Source: Manis javanica | Taxonomy: Eukaryota > Chordata > Mammalia > Pholidota > Manidae | Direction: 5' to 3' | DNA length: 64,000 bases | Assembly: GCF_040802235.1 (NCBI RefSeq) | Contig: NC_133161.1 | Location: 13,037,001 to 13,101,000 of the forward strand | Part shown: in pieces, positions 22,728 to 34,110 of the stretch | Layout of the letters: each line of letters opens with the position of its first letter | How positions within the stretch are numbered: the stretch's first letter is position 1 | Program-made: the position numbers and the translations under genes | Notes under the pieces: model-generated | What the model was told of the DNA's origin: nothing | What the model saw: only the letters and a program-made list of their open reading frames with translations | The model's database searches: none

Positions 22728-23068
22728 ATTTTTTTTTTTTGAGAGGGCATCTCTCATATTTATTGGTCAAATGGTTGTTAACAACAAAATTCTGTATAGG
22801 GGACTCAATGCTCAATGTACAATCATTAAGCCACCCCAAGCCTAATTCTCGTCAGTCTCCAATCTTCTGAAGCATAATGAACAAGTTCTTACATGGTGAA
22901 CAAGTTCTTACATAGTGAATAAGTTCTTACATGGTGAACAGTGCAAGGGCAGTCATCACAGAAACTTTCAGTTTTGATCACACATTATGAACTATAAACA
23001 ATCAGGTCAAATATGAATACTCATTTGATTTTTATACTTGATTTATATGTGAATCCCACATTTCTCCC

Positions 23069-23100
<32 letters not shown>

Positions 23101-24257
23101 TTAAATAAAATGCTGAAGTGGTAGGTAGATGCAAGATAAAGGTAGAAAACATAGTTTAGTGCTGTAAGAGAGCAAATTTAGATGATCAGGTGTGTACCTG
23201 TAGACTAAGTGTTAATCCAAGCTAGACAAGGGCAATAAAACATCCATGGATGCAGAAGATTTCTCTCAAAACAGGGGGGGTGAGGTTCTAAGCCTCACTT
23301 CTGTTGATCTCCAATTTCTCACCTGATGGCCCCCCTGCGACTGTGCCTGTCTGGAATCTTACCCGTCTCTGGCTAACCAGTCATCTTCCGGGGCCATACA
23401 GGGAAATGTAAAGTTGGTAAGTGAGAGAGAAGCAATATTGTTTGAAAAGGCTAGCTTTTTACTTCTTTGCAGATTTATGCCCTGTGGCTTTTATGCCCAG
23501 TATTTGTCTTGAGGTATCTTTACCACTTGGAAGAATTATGATACTCAGTAAATTTGATATGAGGCATGAGTTCTATTTAAGGGTTGTAATTAGGAAGGAA
23601 GAAGAAAAGCTATAGGAGTAGCAGACGGAAGATAACATGGGAAGATTGATTATTTCTTTGACATATCTTCTTGTAGAGTAACTTAAGCATGTATAGGTTT
23701 TAAACTACTAAATTGCATACACACACTAACATAATAGGAATACAGATACATAACCAAAGCAGACCTATAATTACCAGCCATCTCCAGTGAAACCAAGAAA
23801 ACCAGTTAGGTACCCTAGGCATTTGTGAAAACTTATCTATGATATGGTGGATATTGTCCAACTGAACTTGAACAGTCTGAGAGAAATCAGACAAATTAAA
23901 ACAACCCATTCCTGGGGACTGTTCCCATCCCATATGTTCTTTTAACAGTAGATAGTCTGTAGTCATAAGATTTTGGAGCGCTACAACTTGCACTTCTAAT
24001 TCTTGGTTGAGTTCCAACAGTATAGATCCAGTCAAATTTGTTGTTTTACTGTATGCACAGGCCAGCTTAGATATCTCCTTCTTCATTCCAACGGCAAGTC
24101 CAGGAACCGGTGGGATGAATGCAGCTACAACTGCAGCATCGCCTGGATCTTTGTTGAGGTTTGTTGATGATCATCTTCTGGTATGACTCTTCCAGAGAGT
24201 GCTGATGTTGGAAGTTCTTCTTCTTATCGTATCTTAGTTCATTTTCTGGGTAGCCTC
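22728..24257 (-). mobile_element. LINE-mobilised copy of an ERV env/3' transcript
   Basis: A 1.53-kb unit inserted antisense to SLC37A3. It has identical 12-base flanks, cccagatcatat, at 22716-22727 and 24258-24269. In its own sense it begins in a retroviral envelope transmembrane-subunit remnant, continues through about 0.95 kb of non-coding DNA with an AAT microsatellite (23072-23101 region), and has AATAAA at 22764-22759, 18 bases before a 12-base A tail at 22740-22729. There is no LTR at the 5' side. A poly(A) tail plus target duplication is the signature of L1 machinery acting on a polyadenylated RNA, not of retroviral integration. Confidence 0.75.
23700..24250 (-). pseudogene. ERV envelope TM-subunit remnant
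   Basis: Within the inserted unit. A hydrophobic stretch and a helix-rich ectodomain region are followed by a Trp-rich membrane-proximal part and one strong membrane segment near the C-terminus, ending at TAA (23702-23700). The downstream frame is open for 128 codons, but the upstream part lies in a different frame, so at least one frameshift is present. The surface subunit and all upstream retroviral genes are absent. The layout resembles class II (betaretrovirus-like) Env, but that is judged by eye. Confidence 0.6.
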
Positions 24258-24430
24258 CCCAGATCATATCTTATCTCTTCCTCACTGCCTTTCCCCGCCA
24301 ACATTCCTGGCCGGTGACCCCTCAGCCCTGCAGCCGGCTCAGGACACCTCCGCCCCCGGCGGAAAGCGGCGGACCCCGCCCTCCCAGTCCCTTCCAGCCC
24401 CTCTGCTCGCCAGTGAAGCCGCGCCGTCGG

Positions 24431-24450
24431 ACTACAGCTCCCAGCAGGCC
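24431..24450 (+). promoter_or_regulatory. ZNF143/Staf-like site (SLC37A3 side)
   Basis: ACTACAGCTCCCAGCAGGCC matches the ACTACAnnTCCCAGnA-type core of the ZNF143/THAP11 element, which typically lies just upstream of start sites in CpG promoters. Confidence 0.65.
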
Positions 24451-24466
24451 CCGGGGGAACAGGCTG

Positions 24467-24476
24467 GTCACGTGAG
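24467..24476 (+). promoter_or_regulatory. CLEAR-like E-box
   Basis: GTCACGTGAG matches the TFEB/TFE3 CLEAR palindrome GTCACGTGAC in nine of ten positions. SLC37A3 is a lysosomal protein, so lysosomal-stress control is plausible. Confidence 0.6.
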
Positions 24477-24479
24477 CGC

Positions 24480-24566
24480 CCGGAAACCCTGGCGGCAGCG
24501 GAGGGGGTGAGGTGGCGGCGGGGCGGCCGGCGGCGTGCGGCTGAGCAGAGCTGTGCGAACCGAAAG
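24480..24566 (+). other. SLC37A3: Likely SLC37A3 non-coding exon 1
   Basis: GC-rich sequence ending gaaccgaaag before a good donor gtgggc at 24567, just downstream of the promoter motifs. The right edge is supported by the donor; the left edge is only a guess. Confidence 0.45.
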
Positions 24567-25309
24567 GTGGGCTGGAGCGAGGCGGCTCCTGCGCGTCTCG
24601 GGTTCGCGAGCCGCGGCGCGTGGGCCCGGGCCGAGAAGGGCCGGCGAGGGGCGGGGGCGCCGCCCGCGAGGTCCGGCGAGGGGCGATGCGGTGGTGCAGC
24701 TGCTGGCGGCCGGTGGGTGTGGCGCCCGGCCAGTCGGCCGGCCTCTCGCTCCCGGCCACGCCCGGCCCGGCTCTTCGGCCCGCGGTGCTGCGGGAAAGCG
24801 GGGGCCCATGTCGCGGGAAGAGGGCAGGAGGATCGGGGGGCGCCCCGGGCAGGGTTGGCGGCTGGCCGGCGCCAGCGCGGCGGCGGGGCTCCTGTCCAAC
24901 AAAAGGGCCTGAAATTCAGAGCAGGTGAAGGGACGCTTTTGAGGAAGAGCGGGGAAGCCTTTCTAAAGGATGTGCTGGGGCCAGAGAGGGAAAAGGGGTT
25001 TGTTTTTTGGTAACTACCATGGTCGCAGTCTAGGAATTTGGTCAGATTACTTATTCCTCATTCCTTCAGTATTCTTATTTGCAGAATGTGGTCTGTTTAT
25101 TCTCCTTTTTGACAGAGCTTAATGGGAATGAGTCCACAGTGTTTTTGGTGTTTCCTTGAAATACAAGGTTGTGGGTGATTTCACGGTAACTTTTACTGAA
25201 ATGTTCATGGGGAGAATGTGTACCTGCGGTGAGCAAAATCTGATTGATTGCCGTCTCCGTTCTTCAGTGTCTTGGTGCTGAATTCTTTCTTTCCCACTTC
25301 TTGGGTGTT

Positions 25310-25430
25310 TACTGTGTGGCAGGCTGTATACCAGGAACTTTTAATAAATGACCTCATTTAATCCTTACATGAGAAAATTGAGGCTCAAAGAAGTTAATGA
25401 AGTGGAGGGTCTTGGATTCCAACTCGAATT
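25310..25430 (+). repeat. MIR SINE fragment
   Basis: tttactgtgtggcaggctgt, cctcatttaatccttaca, gagaaaattgaggctcaaag. Confidence 0.7.
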
Positions 25431-26269
25431 TTAATGCCCTTTTGTGGGCCACACGTGGCTTCAGATGACATCATTCTTCTGTTAATCTTTCGTTGCCATC
25501 AGAAAATGACCCCCAAACAATACTTTTATAAATTAAAATCAGTGCAACGTCTCATTGCTGTCAGGATCAAGTGCATTACTGAAGGTTCTTCTTTTTGTCC
25601 GTGTTCATCAGTGATATGAAATGCCACAGCGATGACCATTAGCTGTAGTAAAAAGTCCTCTGTCTAGGAGAGGGAAAGATTTTTATCTTGAAAACTAGTT
25701 GTGTTTGGAATCTGTTAGAAAATAGGAAGAAAGTGGTTTTGGGAACCCTGGAGTAAGATGAGAGAATTTTACAGGTAAATGCTAGGTATTTTACATCTGT
25801 GGTAATGAAACAATTTAAGAAGAGAAAAATTACAGTAAGTCTTGGTTTTAAATAAAAAGTTTTATGTGGTACAGGTAAATGGCCCTAATATGGCATGAAA
25901 AAGATACTCGTTTAAGTGTGGAGCATTGGGGTGCTAAATTACAACATAATACTCTCAAAATGGGTAAACTAAACTATCCATTTAATACTTTTTCACCTAC
26001 CTCTTTATACTATGAGTACATATAACCTTTTTACTTTGCAAATGTAAAAACTGAGGTCTGGGAAGTAATTGAGCAGCTAATTCTCTTTTCATTTGAGTGA
26101 AGTGTATGAGAGAACCACTATTATAAGAAGTGTTTCCTTTTTTTTTTTCCATCCTGTATTTATACCTCAAAGTTTGAGGTGAGATATTTAAATTACTGTG
26201 TTTTATCCAACTTGGGATATTTTATATTTTAACGTTTCTTATACAGCATAACATAGGGTCTAGGGTCAG

Positions 26270-26425
26270 GTCTGGTTTTGAATGCTTGCTTCATCTCTTA
26301 AGAGATATTACTTTCTAAAATCTTTTTTCTCTTCTGTAAGGTGTGTGAGAACTAAATGCAATCATGCATGGCAGGTACCTAGCACAGTGCCTGGCACTTT
26401 GAAAGCTTTCAGTGTTGGCCATCAA
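26270..26425 (+). repeat. MIR SINE 3' part
   Basis: cttttttctcttctgtaagg, tgagaactaaatgcaat and cctagcacagtgcctggcac, the MIR 3' half. Confidence 0.7.
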
Positions 26426-26439
26426 AGAATTCACTAATT

Positions 26440-26840
26440 CAAAAAATCTTTATCATCATTCTAAATGATCTGCTGGTTGTTGGGGATATAGCTGTGGACT
26501 TAAGACAGATAAGGCCACTGCTTTTGTGGAGCTTACAGATGAACGATAAACCTGTAAACAGTTAAACTAGATAATTCTATTGGGAGAAATGCCAAGAAGG
26601 AAAGAAACTTGAGATGAGAGAGGTAGGGACTGAGGGAGACTGTTGAGACAGGGCGATCAGGACAGACCACTCTAGAAGACATTTGAGGATGACCCAGGAA
26701 GACGGAAGAGCAGGCAGTTTGCAGAGAACCAGGAGAAGGCGTTTCAGACAGTGGAACAGCAAATGCAAAGGCCCAGTGCGGGTTCAGGGTGGTTCAGGGG
26801 CAAGAAAGGGATTAGGCGTGGAAGAGATGGAGTGAGCATG
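26440..26840 (+). repeat. Ancient interspersed repeat, copy A
   Basis: Contains gttggggatatagctgtgga, ttttgtggagcttacagatg, gagaaatgccaagaa and agtggaacagcaaatgcaaa ggccc-type words. The same order recurs near 40 kb. I recognise it as a common old mammalian repeat but cannot name the family. Confidence 0.5.
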
Positions 26841-27344
26841 AAGGAGTGCTGCTGGGGAGGGAGAGGAGAAAGGTAGGCAAAGGGGAGGAAGGGGATGTGC
26901 TGGCTTCTCCCTGTGTATACTGGCAAAGGGTTGGGGACCACCCAGACGCCCAGCTGGAGACTGGAGTGCCAAAGCTTTGTAGGTGCAGATATGGACAACC
27001 TTTGATAATGAAGAAAAAAGGTGCAGAGTGGTGTGTTCCGTATGTTCACTTGTGTATGTGTGTGAGAGGCTATGCCTGGAATGTAGGCAAGGTAGAGATG
27101 CTGCAAGGACGCAGAAGAGACTGGCAGGAGCACAGTGTGACTTGAGAACAGGGAGGCAGATGCCACTGTGTACTCTGGTGGCTTTTGAATTTCCTACCTT
27201 ATGCATTTATAACCTATGAAAATAAAATAATTAGAAAAGAACCCAACCTCGCCCATCATTGTGCAGGCATCCCTGCCTTCACCCTTAGCCTCTTGCCAGT
27301 CTGCTCCCCACCCCTTAGTCTTCTACTTTACCACACAGGACTGG

Positions 27345-28680
27345 GGCATGCAGGCTTTGAAGGCCATGGCCGAGTTTTGGGTTTTATCTGAGTCTTGGGA
27401 AACCATCAAAGTGTTTTAGGCAGAGGATTAACAGCTGATTTATGTTTTAAGATGTGTTTCTGGCTGATGTATGGAGAATGGGTGGAGGTGAGGGGTTTAG
27501 ACGTAGAGCAGTGACCCCCCTGCAGGAGGCTGCTGGGGTAGGCTTGGAGGGAGATCTGGGTGGTTTATCTTGGTGGCAACAGTGGGGATGGAGAAAAGAG
27601 GATGGCTTTGGGATGCGTTTTGGAGGGAATACAAACCAGGCTTAGTAATAGGTGAGATGTGGAAGCTGAAAGAAAAGGCAAAATGAGGGAGAAGTCCTGG
27701 TTACTTTGGGCAGCTTGGAGGAAGGGTGGTATCAGTTACTGAGGAGGGCCTCCTGGCCGGGAGCGGTCTTTGTGGGAGGAAATGAAGAATCCTGCTCTCC
27801 ACACTCTAGGGATATCAAGCGGTCAGTTGGCTGTCCTGTGTGGATCTGGGAGTCACTGGCAGAAGGCCATCGTACTACATGATGCAGGAAAGATCAGGAA
27901 TTTTCAGGAGTGAAGTATGAAATTGTCTTTGAGGTTAAGAAAGCAAAATTATTAGGGAAGTGCAGATTTGCTGCACACTGTTGCATGCCCTTTGAGGTTT
28001 GTGGTTTTGAATCTAAAAAGTGAAACAAGCCTGCTCACGTGATTTTTCTATGGCAAAACTAAACTGTTTGGATGCAGGGAAGAAGGACAGAGGCAATGAG
28101 AACAAAGGCCCATGAGGTGGGGAGAGAGGTTAGATTCTAAGTTGGCAAAGAAGGCAGTGAGGGCACGAGGAAAGTAACGGGTAACACAGAAAATGGTGAG
28201 GTGACTGAATTGGGAGTCTTGCTGATGGAAAATGACTATTGGTGCAGGAAGTAGGGAAATAAGCAGGTTTCAGGAAGGAAAGAAAGGATGTTTGAAATAC
28301 AGCTTGGAGAGGCGATGTAGTTATTGGTGATGACAAGGACCAGGTTTTGACCATGGAGTGGGTTTGTATTGTGGAATAGGGGTGAAGAGGGCGGAAGAGT
28401 GACAGGTGACCCACCTGGATGTTGAAGGGAGGCAGAACCAGTGGTGGGTGGGAGCTTCTGCAGTGAGAGGGCGGTGGTGGGTGCTGGCACACGCCAGCTG
28501 GGAGGGGCAGCTTCAAAGAAACCGGGGTCTTGTAAGGAGGAAGTTATGATGCTGGTGAGTTTATTGACCATGTATCTAGATTTCCAGCGAGCATGGGAAG
28601 AAGGCTGGGGTTGGGTGAGGACTGGGTCAGATGGGATGGGCACAAGGGGCTGGATGATATACATACACTGTCTCCTTTCC
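27345..28680 (+). repeat. Ancient interspersed repeat, copy B
   Basis: Likely the continuation of copy A after a gap: ggctttgaaggccatggccg, gcagaggattaacagctgat, then tggagaatgggtggaggtga and ggtcagttggctgtcctg. It fills much of the 5' third of SLC37A3 intron 1. Confidence 0.4.
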
Positions 28681-28689
28681 AACCAGTGT

Positions 28690-29590
28690 CTCCCCTTCTC
28701 AAGGTGCAGTCCATTCCTCCATAGCGTTCTTAATACAGGACAGCTTTAAATCTTAACTATATTTGGATTGGAATGAACTCTAAATATCTATGAAAAGTGA
28801 AAAATTTGGGATGTCTTGTATTCCAAAGCTTTGTTCTGTAAAGAGGAGATTGTCTTCCATGTGGACATGTTATACGTGAAGCTGTCTTTTATTCAGCATT
28901 GATTGCACACTATGGAGTGCTCCAATCTAGAAAATAACTTTTGTGGGTGATCTTCTAGGATGGACAAAAGCTTCATTACAAATTAGATGAGTTAGTAATT
29001 ATAAACTTGCTTTGCAAAGTAGGGCAGAGCTCAGTGGTTCTGGATCCATTTTGATGGCAAGGATCTTTTTTTTTATCAAGTTTTTTTTTAAAGATAATCC
29101 TTGTTCTCACATGATAGTTGTATATTCAGTATCTATTGATTGAGAAAATACTAAGTGACAAGCTACTATGAATTCAGAACCCTTAAATGAGTTTTGGTTT
29201 TATTATAACAGTATTTACAAACTCTTGTAAAGTGTTAGATGTCTGCTCAGTTTGTATTTAGAGCAGGAAAGAAAATTGGTCTTCAGAAAGTAGGATGTGC
29301 TTGATGGATTCAGACTTGGCAAAAACTGTGCCTCGCCAGGGTCCCAGAGATCACAGATGATTAGAAATCACTTCTGTAATATAAAAGATATAAGTGTAAT
29401 TATATCCTGTTAATTATTATAATTACATAGGACCAGATGTTACAATAGTATTCATTTTAAATGGCATTCTGTCAAGAGCAGGTGAATTTAAAACTATTTT
29501 CCCAATATACTTTTCTCCCATCATTATAGCGAAAGAAAAGGTGGTTTATTAGAAACTATATCCAAATGGTCCGAAACAGCTCAGTAGTCA
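28690..29590. other. SLC37A3 intron 1, nothing recognised
   Basis: AT-rich intronic DNA. No frame, tail or repeat family was identified. Confidence 0.45.
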
Positions 29591-29606
29591 TTTAAAGCTA
29601 TTAATG

Positions 29607-30718
29607 GGACACCATCAGCAGGACAAAAAGACATCCTATAGTATGGGAGAATATATTTGTAAATGACGTATATGACAAGGGGTTAACATCCAAAATATAT
29701 AAAGAACTCACATGCCTCAACACCCAAAAAGCAAATAACCCTGTTTAAAAATGGGCTGAGGATATGAACAGACACTTCCCCAAAGAAGAAATTCACATGG
29801 CCAACAGGCACATGAAAAGATGCTCCACATCACCAATTATCAGGGAAATGCAAATTAAAACCACAATGAGATAATCACGTCACACCAGTTAGGATGGCCA
29901 ACATAGAAAAGACTAGAAACAACAAATGCTGGTGAGGATGCCAAGAAAGGGGAACCCTCCTACACGGCTGGTGGGAATGTAAGCTGGTTCAACCAATGTG
30001 GAAAGCAATATGGAGGTTCCTCAAAAAACTAAAAATAGAAATACCGTTTGACCCAGGAACTCCACTCCTAGGAATTTACCCAAAGAAAACAAGTTCTCGG
30101 TTTCAAAAAGACATATGCACCCCTATGTTTATCATAGCACTATTTACAATAGTCAAGATATGGAATCAACCTAAGTGTCCATCAGCAGATGAATGGATAA
30201 AGAAGATGTGGTACATATACACAATGGAACACTATTCAGCCATAAGAAAGAAACAAATCCTACCATTTGCAACAACATGGATGGAGCTGGAGGACATTAT
30301 GCTCAGTGAAATAAGTCAGGCAGAGAAAGACAAATACCAATGATTTCCCTCATTTGTGGAGTATAACAATGAAGCAAAACTGAAGGAACAAAACAGCAGC
30401 AGACTCCCAGACTCCCAGAAGGAACTAGTGGTTACTAAAGGGGAGGGGTGTGGGAGGGCGGGTAAGGAGGGAGAGAGAAAGGGATTGTGGGGTATCATGA
30501 TTGGTTCACATGGTGTGTGTGGGGTCACGGGGAAGACAGTGTAGCTCAGAGAAAACAAATAGGGACTCTGCGGCATCTTACTACACATGGGCAGTGACTG
30601 CAATGGGGTATGGGGGGGACTCAATAATAAGGGTGAAAGTAATAACCACATTGTTTTTCTTGTGAAACCTTCATAAAAGTATATATCAATGATACCTTAA
30701 TTAAAAAAGTGAAAAAAA
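29607..30718 (+). mobile_element. Young L1, sense in SLC37A3 intron 1, with TSD
   Basis: A 1.1-kb 5'-truncated L1 flanked by ttaaagctattaatg at 29592-29606 and 30719-30733. It contains the last part of ORF2 (an open frame of 115 codons at 29996-30343), cut short by a one-base loss just before the usual C-terminus, then the full 3' UTR and an A-rich tail. Confidence 0.9.
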
Positions 30719-31174
30719 TTAAAGCTATTAATGTAACTGTATGTCCTTGAAATACACAACCATTTCTGTCTAAGCAAGGTAATAACAATCTGTTGGTGCA
30801 TACATTTTTGGAATTACTGGTTTACCCAATAAATTATTGAATTTCATAACATGTATTCTTTTCTGAAGTACTCAGTTTTTGAGGTGTGAATTGTTTAATT
30901 CAAAGAGCTCCTATTTAGAAAGAATGGTTAAAGCTTTGAGGTGTTCCACTTGGGTTTCATGTTTAATTTTGGGGGCAGAGATAAATTTAGCAACACGAAT
31001 AGCTCATAGTTTTGTAACTTCCTGGTACAGACAGAAAATATATTTACTATGTTTTGTGAGTAGAATTATGTAGTCTTACTTAGCTCATGATTTTGTTGAT
31101 ATTTTTCAGGAGAATGATTTAATTGAAATTAGGTACATTCTACTGATGTGGGATTAATCACGGGCAGATCAGTG

Positions 31175-31330
31175 GCTAAAATAATTATCTTAATGCCTTA
31201 CATATGTTGTTTATTTTAGTCTTATAACTCTCAGAAGAGATAAGCCATTTTACAGATGACCATTTCCATGTCATAGGGATTGGCTTGTCCAAGGGCTCAC
31301 AGTCGGTGAGTGAAACAGCCATAATGTTTA
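31175..31330 (+). repeat. MIR SINE
   Basis: aatgccttacatatgttg, cttataactctcagaagag, ccattttacagatgac, then ctcacagtcggtgagtg. Confidence 0.65.
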
Positions 31331-31639
31331 TATAGTTTTAACCATCACAACTTTGTACCTTTTATCCAAAAGTTTCAAGAATGGTCTTTCACCTGGGGCT
31401 GCCAGCCTTTAAGGTTTGGATACATCTATCCCTGTGGCTAGTGAAAACAGGAGCAATTACAGGGGCTCAGCATTGAAAACAAAGCCCTGTGATTTGCTGC
31501 TTTTAGTATTGGGAGCTCTTGAGTTTGTCTTCTATCTTGACTATTGTAGTATATTTATCATACAAGTCATTCTGTTAACTTTGTTTTTTTCCTAATATAT
31601 AGTTAAATTATAGAACTTTTCCAATGCTGCAGATGTTTT

Positions 31640-32490
31640 CCCTTCTGATTATAAAAGATATATACACATTTACTGTACAGTGTTTAAGAAAGTATATTGA
31701 AAATTAACATCATCCATAATCTCACTACCCAAAGACAACTAGTATATTCCCCATTTATTTGTAAATATTATGTAAACAGAGTAGAGTTGATATTCATAAG
31801 TCATATCCTACTTTTTTCACTTGACATTTTCTCATGAAGAAATCCTAATTTATCATGTCATGATTATAAAATCCTCAGCCATATGGATATACCACATTCT
31901 CTTTTTACTATATATAGGGGTTGTTTCTGTGGACTGGGAACTGGAGACCTTAAGGTTAGATGCTTCTGATATGCTTAACTGTTGGTTGCAGCTTTCAGAG
32001 AAGACAGAAGAGAGGTGAGAGGGATGTCATAGGAGGAGTTGCCTCCCTCTTCCCCTGATTCCCTTATGACTGACACAAAGTTCATTTCTTTAATATGAAA
32101 TGGCTCTTTGATACTTTGTAAAAACTACCTTTGTTTGTAGACCTGAATGCATCTTGTATTTCTTTAGGAATAGATCCCTGGAAATGGAATTTTTGTGTCA
32201 GAGGCTCTTGATGAAAATGGCCAGATTGTCTCCCTATAGTTTTGTACTAAATTTTCACTTCCATCAGCAGTATATGAGAGTTCAGGAATCCTTAGATCTT
32301 GAGCTACATCGAGCACAATCTTTTCTAACTATGCAAACATTTTCTTGCCTTAATAAGCATTTCTTGTATTACTAGTGAGATTGGAAGTTTTATTTGATTA
32401 AGTCTAATAGCTCTGAGTTGTCTATTCATGTCCTTTGCTCATATTTCTGTCACCATTTGTGATTTTCTTAGCAGTTTATATGAGAGTTCT
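31640..32490 (-). mobile_element. Old L1 (L1M/HAL1-type), antisense
   Basis: Words such as cctggaaatggaatttttg, gatgaaaatggccagattgt and ccatcagcagtatatgagag are ORF2-end sequence in antisense. Confidence 0.55.
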
Positions 32491-32617
32491 TTTTCTTCTT
32501 AAGGACTAGTTAAAAGTAATTATTAATCTAGTTTTCTGGTTTCAACTAGCCCACGTGATTTTTTTCAAGCCCCGATGTTATGCTGGCTGATTGTAAGTCT
32601 AATTAATTCAGTTTTTG

Positions 32618-34046
32618 CAATACGGTACTGGCTCAAGAAGAGACCCATAGATCAATGGAACAGAATAGAGAGCCCAGATATAAACCCATGCATATATGGC
32701 CAATTAATATATGATAAAAGAGCCATGAATATACAGTGGGGAAAAGACAGCCTATTCAATAACTGCTGCTGTGAAAACTGGACAGCTACATGTAAGACAA
32801 TGAAATGGGATTATTGCCTAACTCCATACACAAAAGTAAACTTGAAATGAATCAAAGACTAAATTTAAGACATAAAACCATAAAATTCTTAGAAGGAACA
32901 TAGGCAAAAATCTCTTGAACATGCATATGAGCAATTTTTTCCTGGACATGTCTTATTGGGCAAGGGAAACAAAAAATGAACAAGAGGTACTACATCAAAC
33001 TAAAAAGCTTCTGTACGTCAAAAGACACCATCAGCAGAATAAAAAGGCAGGCTACAGTATGGGAGAATATATTCATAAAAGATTTAGCTTATAAGGTCCA
33101 AGATACATAAAAAGCTCATATTCCTCAACACCAAAAAAACAAATAACACGATTAAAAAATGGGTAGAGGACCTCAATAGACATTTTTCCAGAGAAGAAAT
33201 ACAGATGGCCAACAGGCACATGAAAAGATGCTCCACATCACTAACCATCAGGGAACTGCAAATCAGAACCACTGTGAGATATCACCTCACACCAGTCAGA
33301 ATAGCTGGGAATCCAAAAGACAAGATAACAGTGTTGGCGAGGGTGTGGAGAAACGGGAACCCTCCTACGCTGTTGGTGGGAATGTAAGTTGGTGCAGCCA
33401 CTGTGGAAGGCAATATCAAGGTTCCTCAAAAAAACAAAAATAAAAAAACCATTCGACCTAGCAATTCCACTTCTAGGAATTTACCTGAAGAAAAAATCCT
33501 TGATCTGAAAAGACATGTGCACCCCTATATGTTCATTGTCACATTATTTACAATAGCTAAGATATGGAAGTAACCTAAGTGTCCATCAGTAGATGAATCG
33601 ATAGAGAGATGTGTTACATATACACGATGGAATATTATTCAGCCATAAAAAACAGTCCTGCGATTTGCAACAGCATGGATGGCTCTAGAGGATATTATAC
33701 TCAGTTAAATAAGCCAGGTGGAGAAAGACATATAAAACAAAGCAAAACAGAAGGAACAAAAGACACTGAGAAGGGACTGGTGGTTACTATGGGGGAGGGG
33801 TTGGGATGGGTAGTTGGGGAAGTTGAGGGGGATAAAAGGGCACAAAAATCCTCAGTCATAATGTAGATTGGTCTTGGGGATGGTAGTACAGCATGGAGAA
33901 TATAGTAAATGATTCTGTAACATCATCCTATGCTGATAGATAATAGCTGTACTAGTGGGGCTGAGGATTTAATAATATGGGTAACTGTTGAACCACTGTT
34001 GTATACTTGAAACTAAAATAAGACTATATCAATTAAAATAAATAAA
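32618..34046 (+). mobile_element. Young L1 ending 50 bases before SLC37A3 exon 2
   Basis: A 1.43-kb 5'-truncated sense L1 between taattcagtttttg copies at 32604-32617 and 34047-34060. It carries ORF2 remnants (from atacggtactggctcaagaa onward) broken by several frameshifts, and ends in an aataaataa tail. Confidence 0.85.
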
Positions 34047-34110
34047 TAATTCAGTTTTTGGATAAACTTTCTATTCTGAATAATGCTAATAATGTGTTTT
34101 GTCTTTCCAG

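Larger units (their letters stand above)
24300..24910 (+). promoter_or_regulatory. SLC37A3 CpG-island promoter
   Basis: The most CpG-dense block of the window, at the 5' side of SLC37A3. It has no TATA box, a ZNF143-like site at 24431 and a CLEAR-like E-box at 24467. The long frames on both strands here (up to 168 codons) come from GC richness, not from genes. Confidence 0.75.

Noticed and set aside
23700-24086. Intact, possibly domesticated env gene (syncytin-like)
   Set aside because: Only part of the TM subunit remains, the upstream part is in another frame, and the surface subunit is missing, so no functional envelope is encoded.
24507-25013. 168-codon frame and overlapping long frames in the CpG block
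   Set aside because: Arg/Gly/Ala-rich composition on both strands and in several frames at once; a product of GC richness, with no domain and no splice link.
29996-30343. 115-codon frame as a host gene
   Set aside because: It is the C-terminal part of L1 ORF2, inside a 5'-truncated L1 with tail and target duplication.
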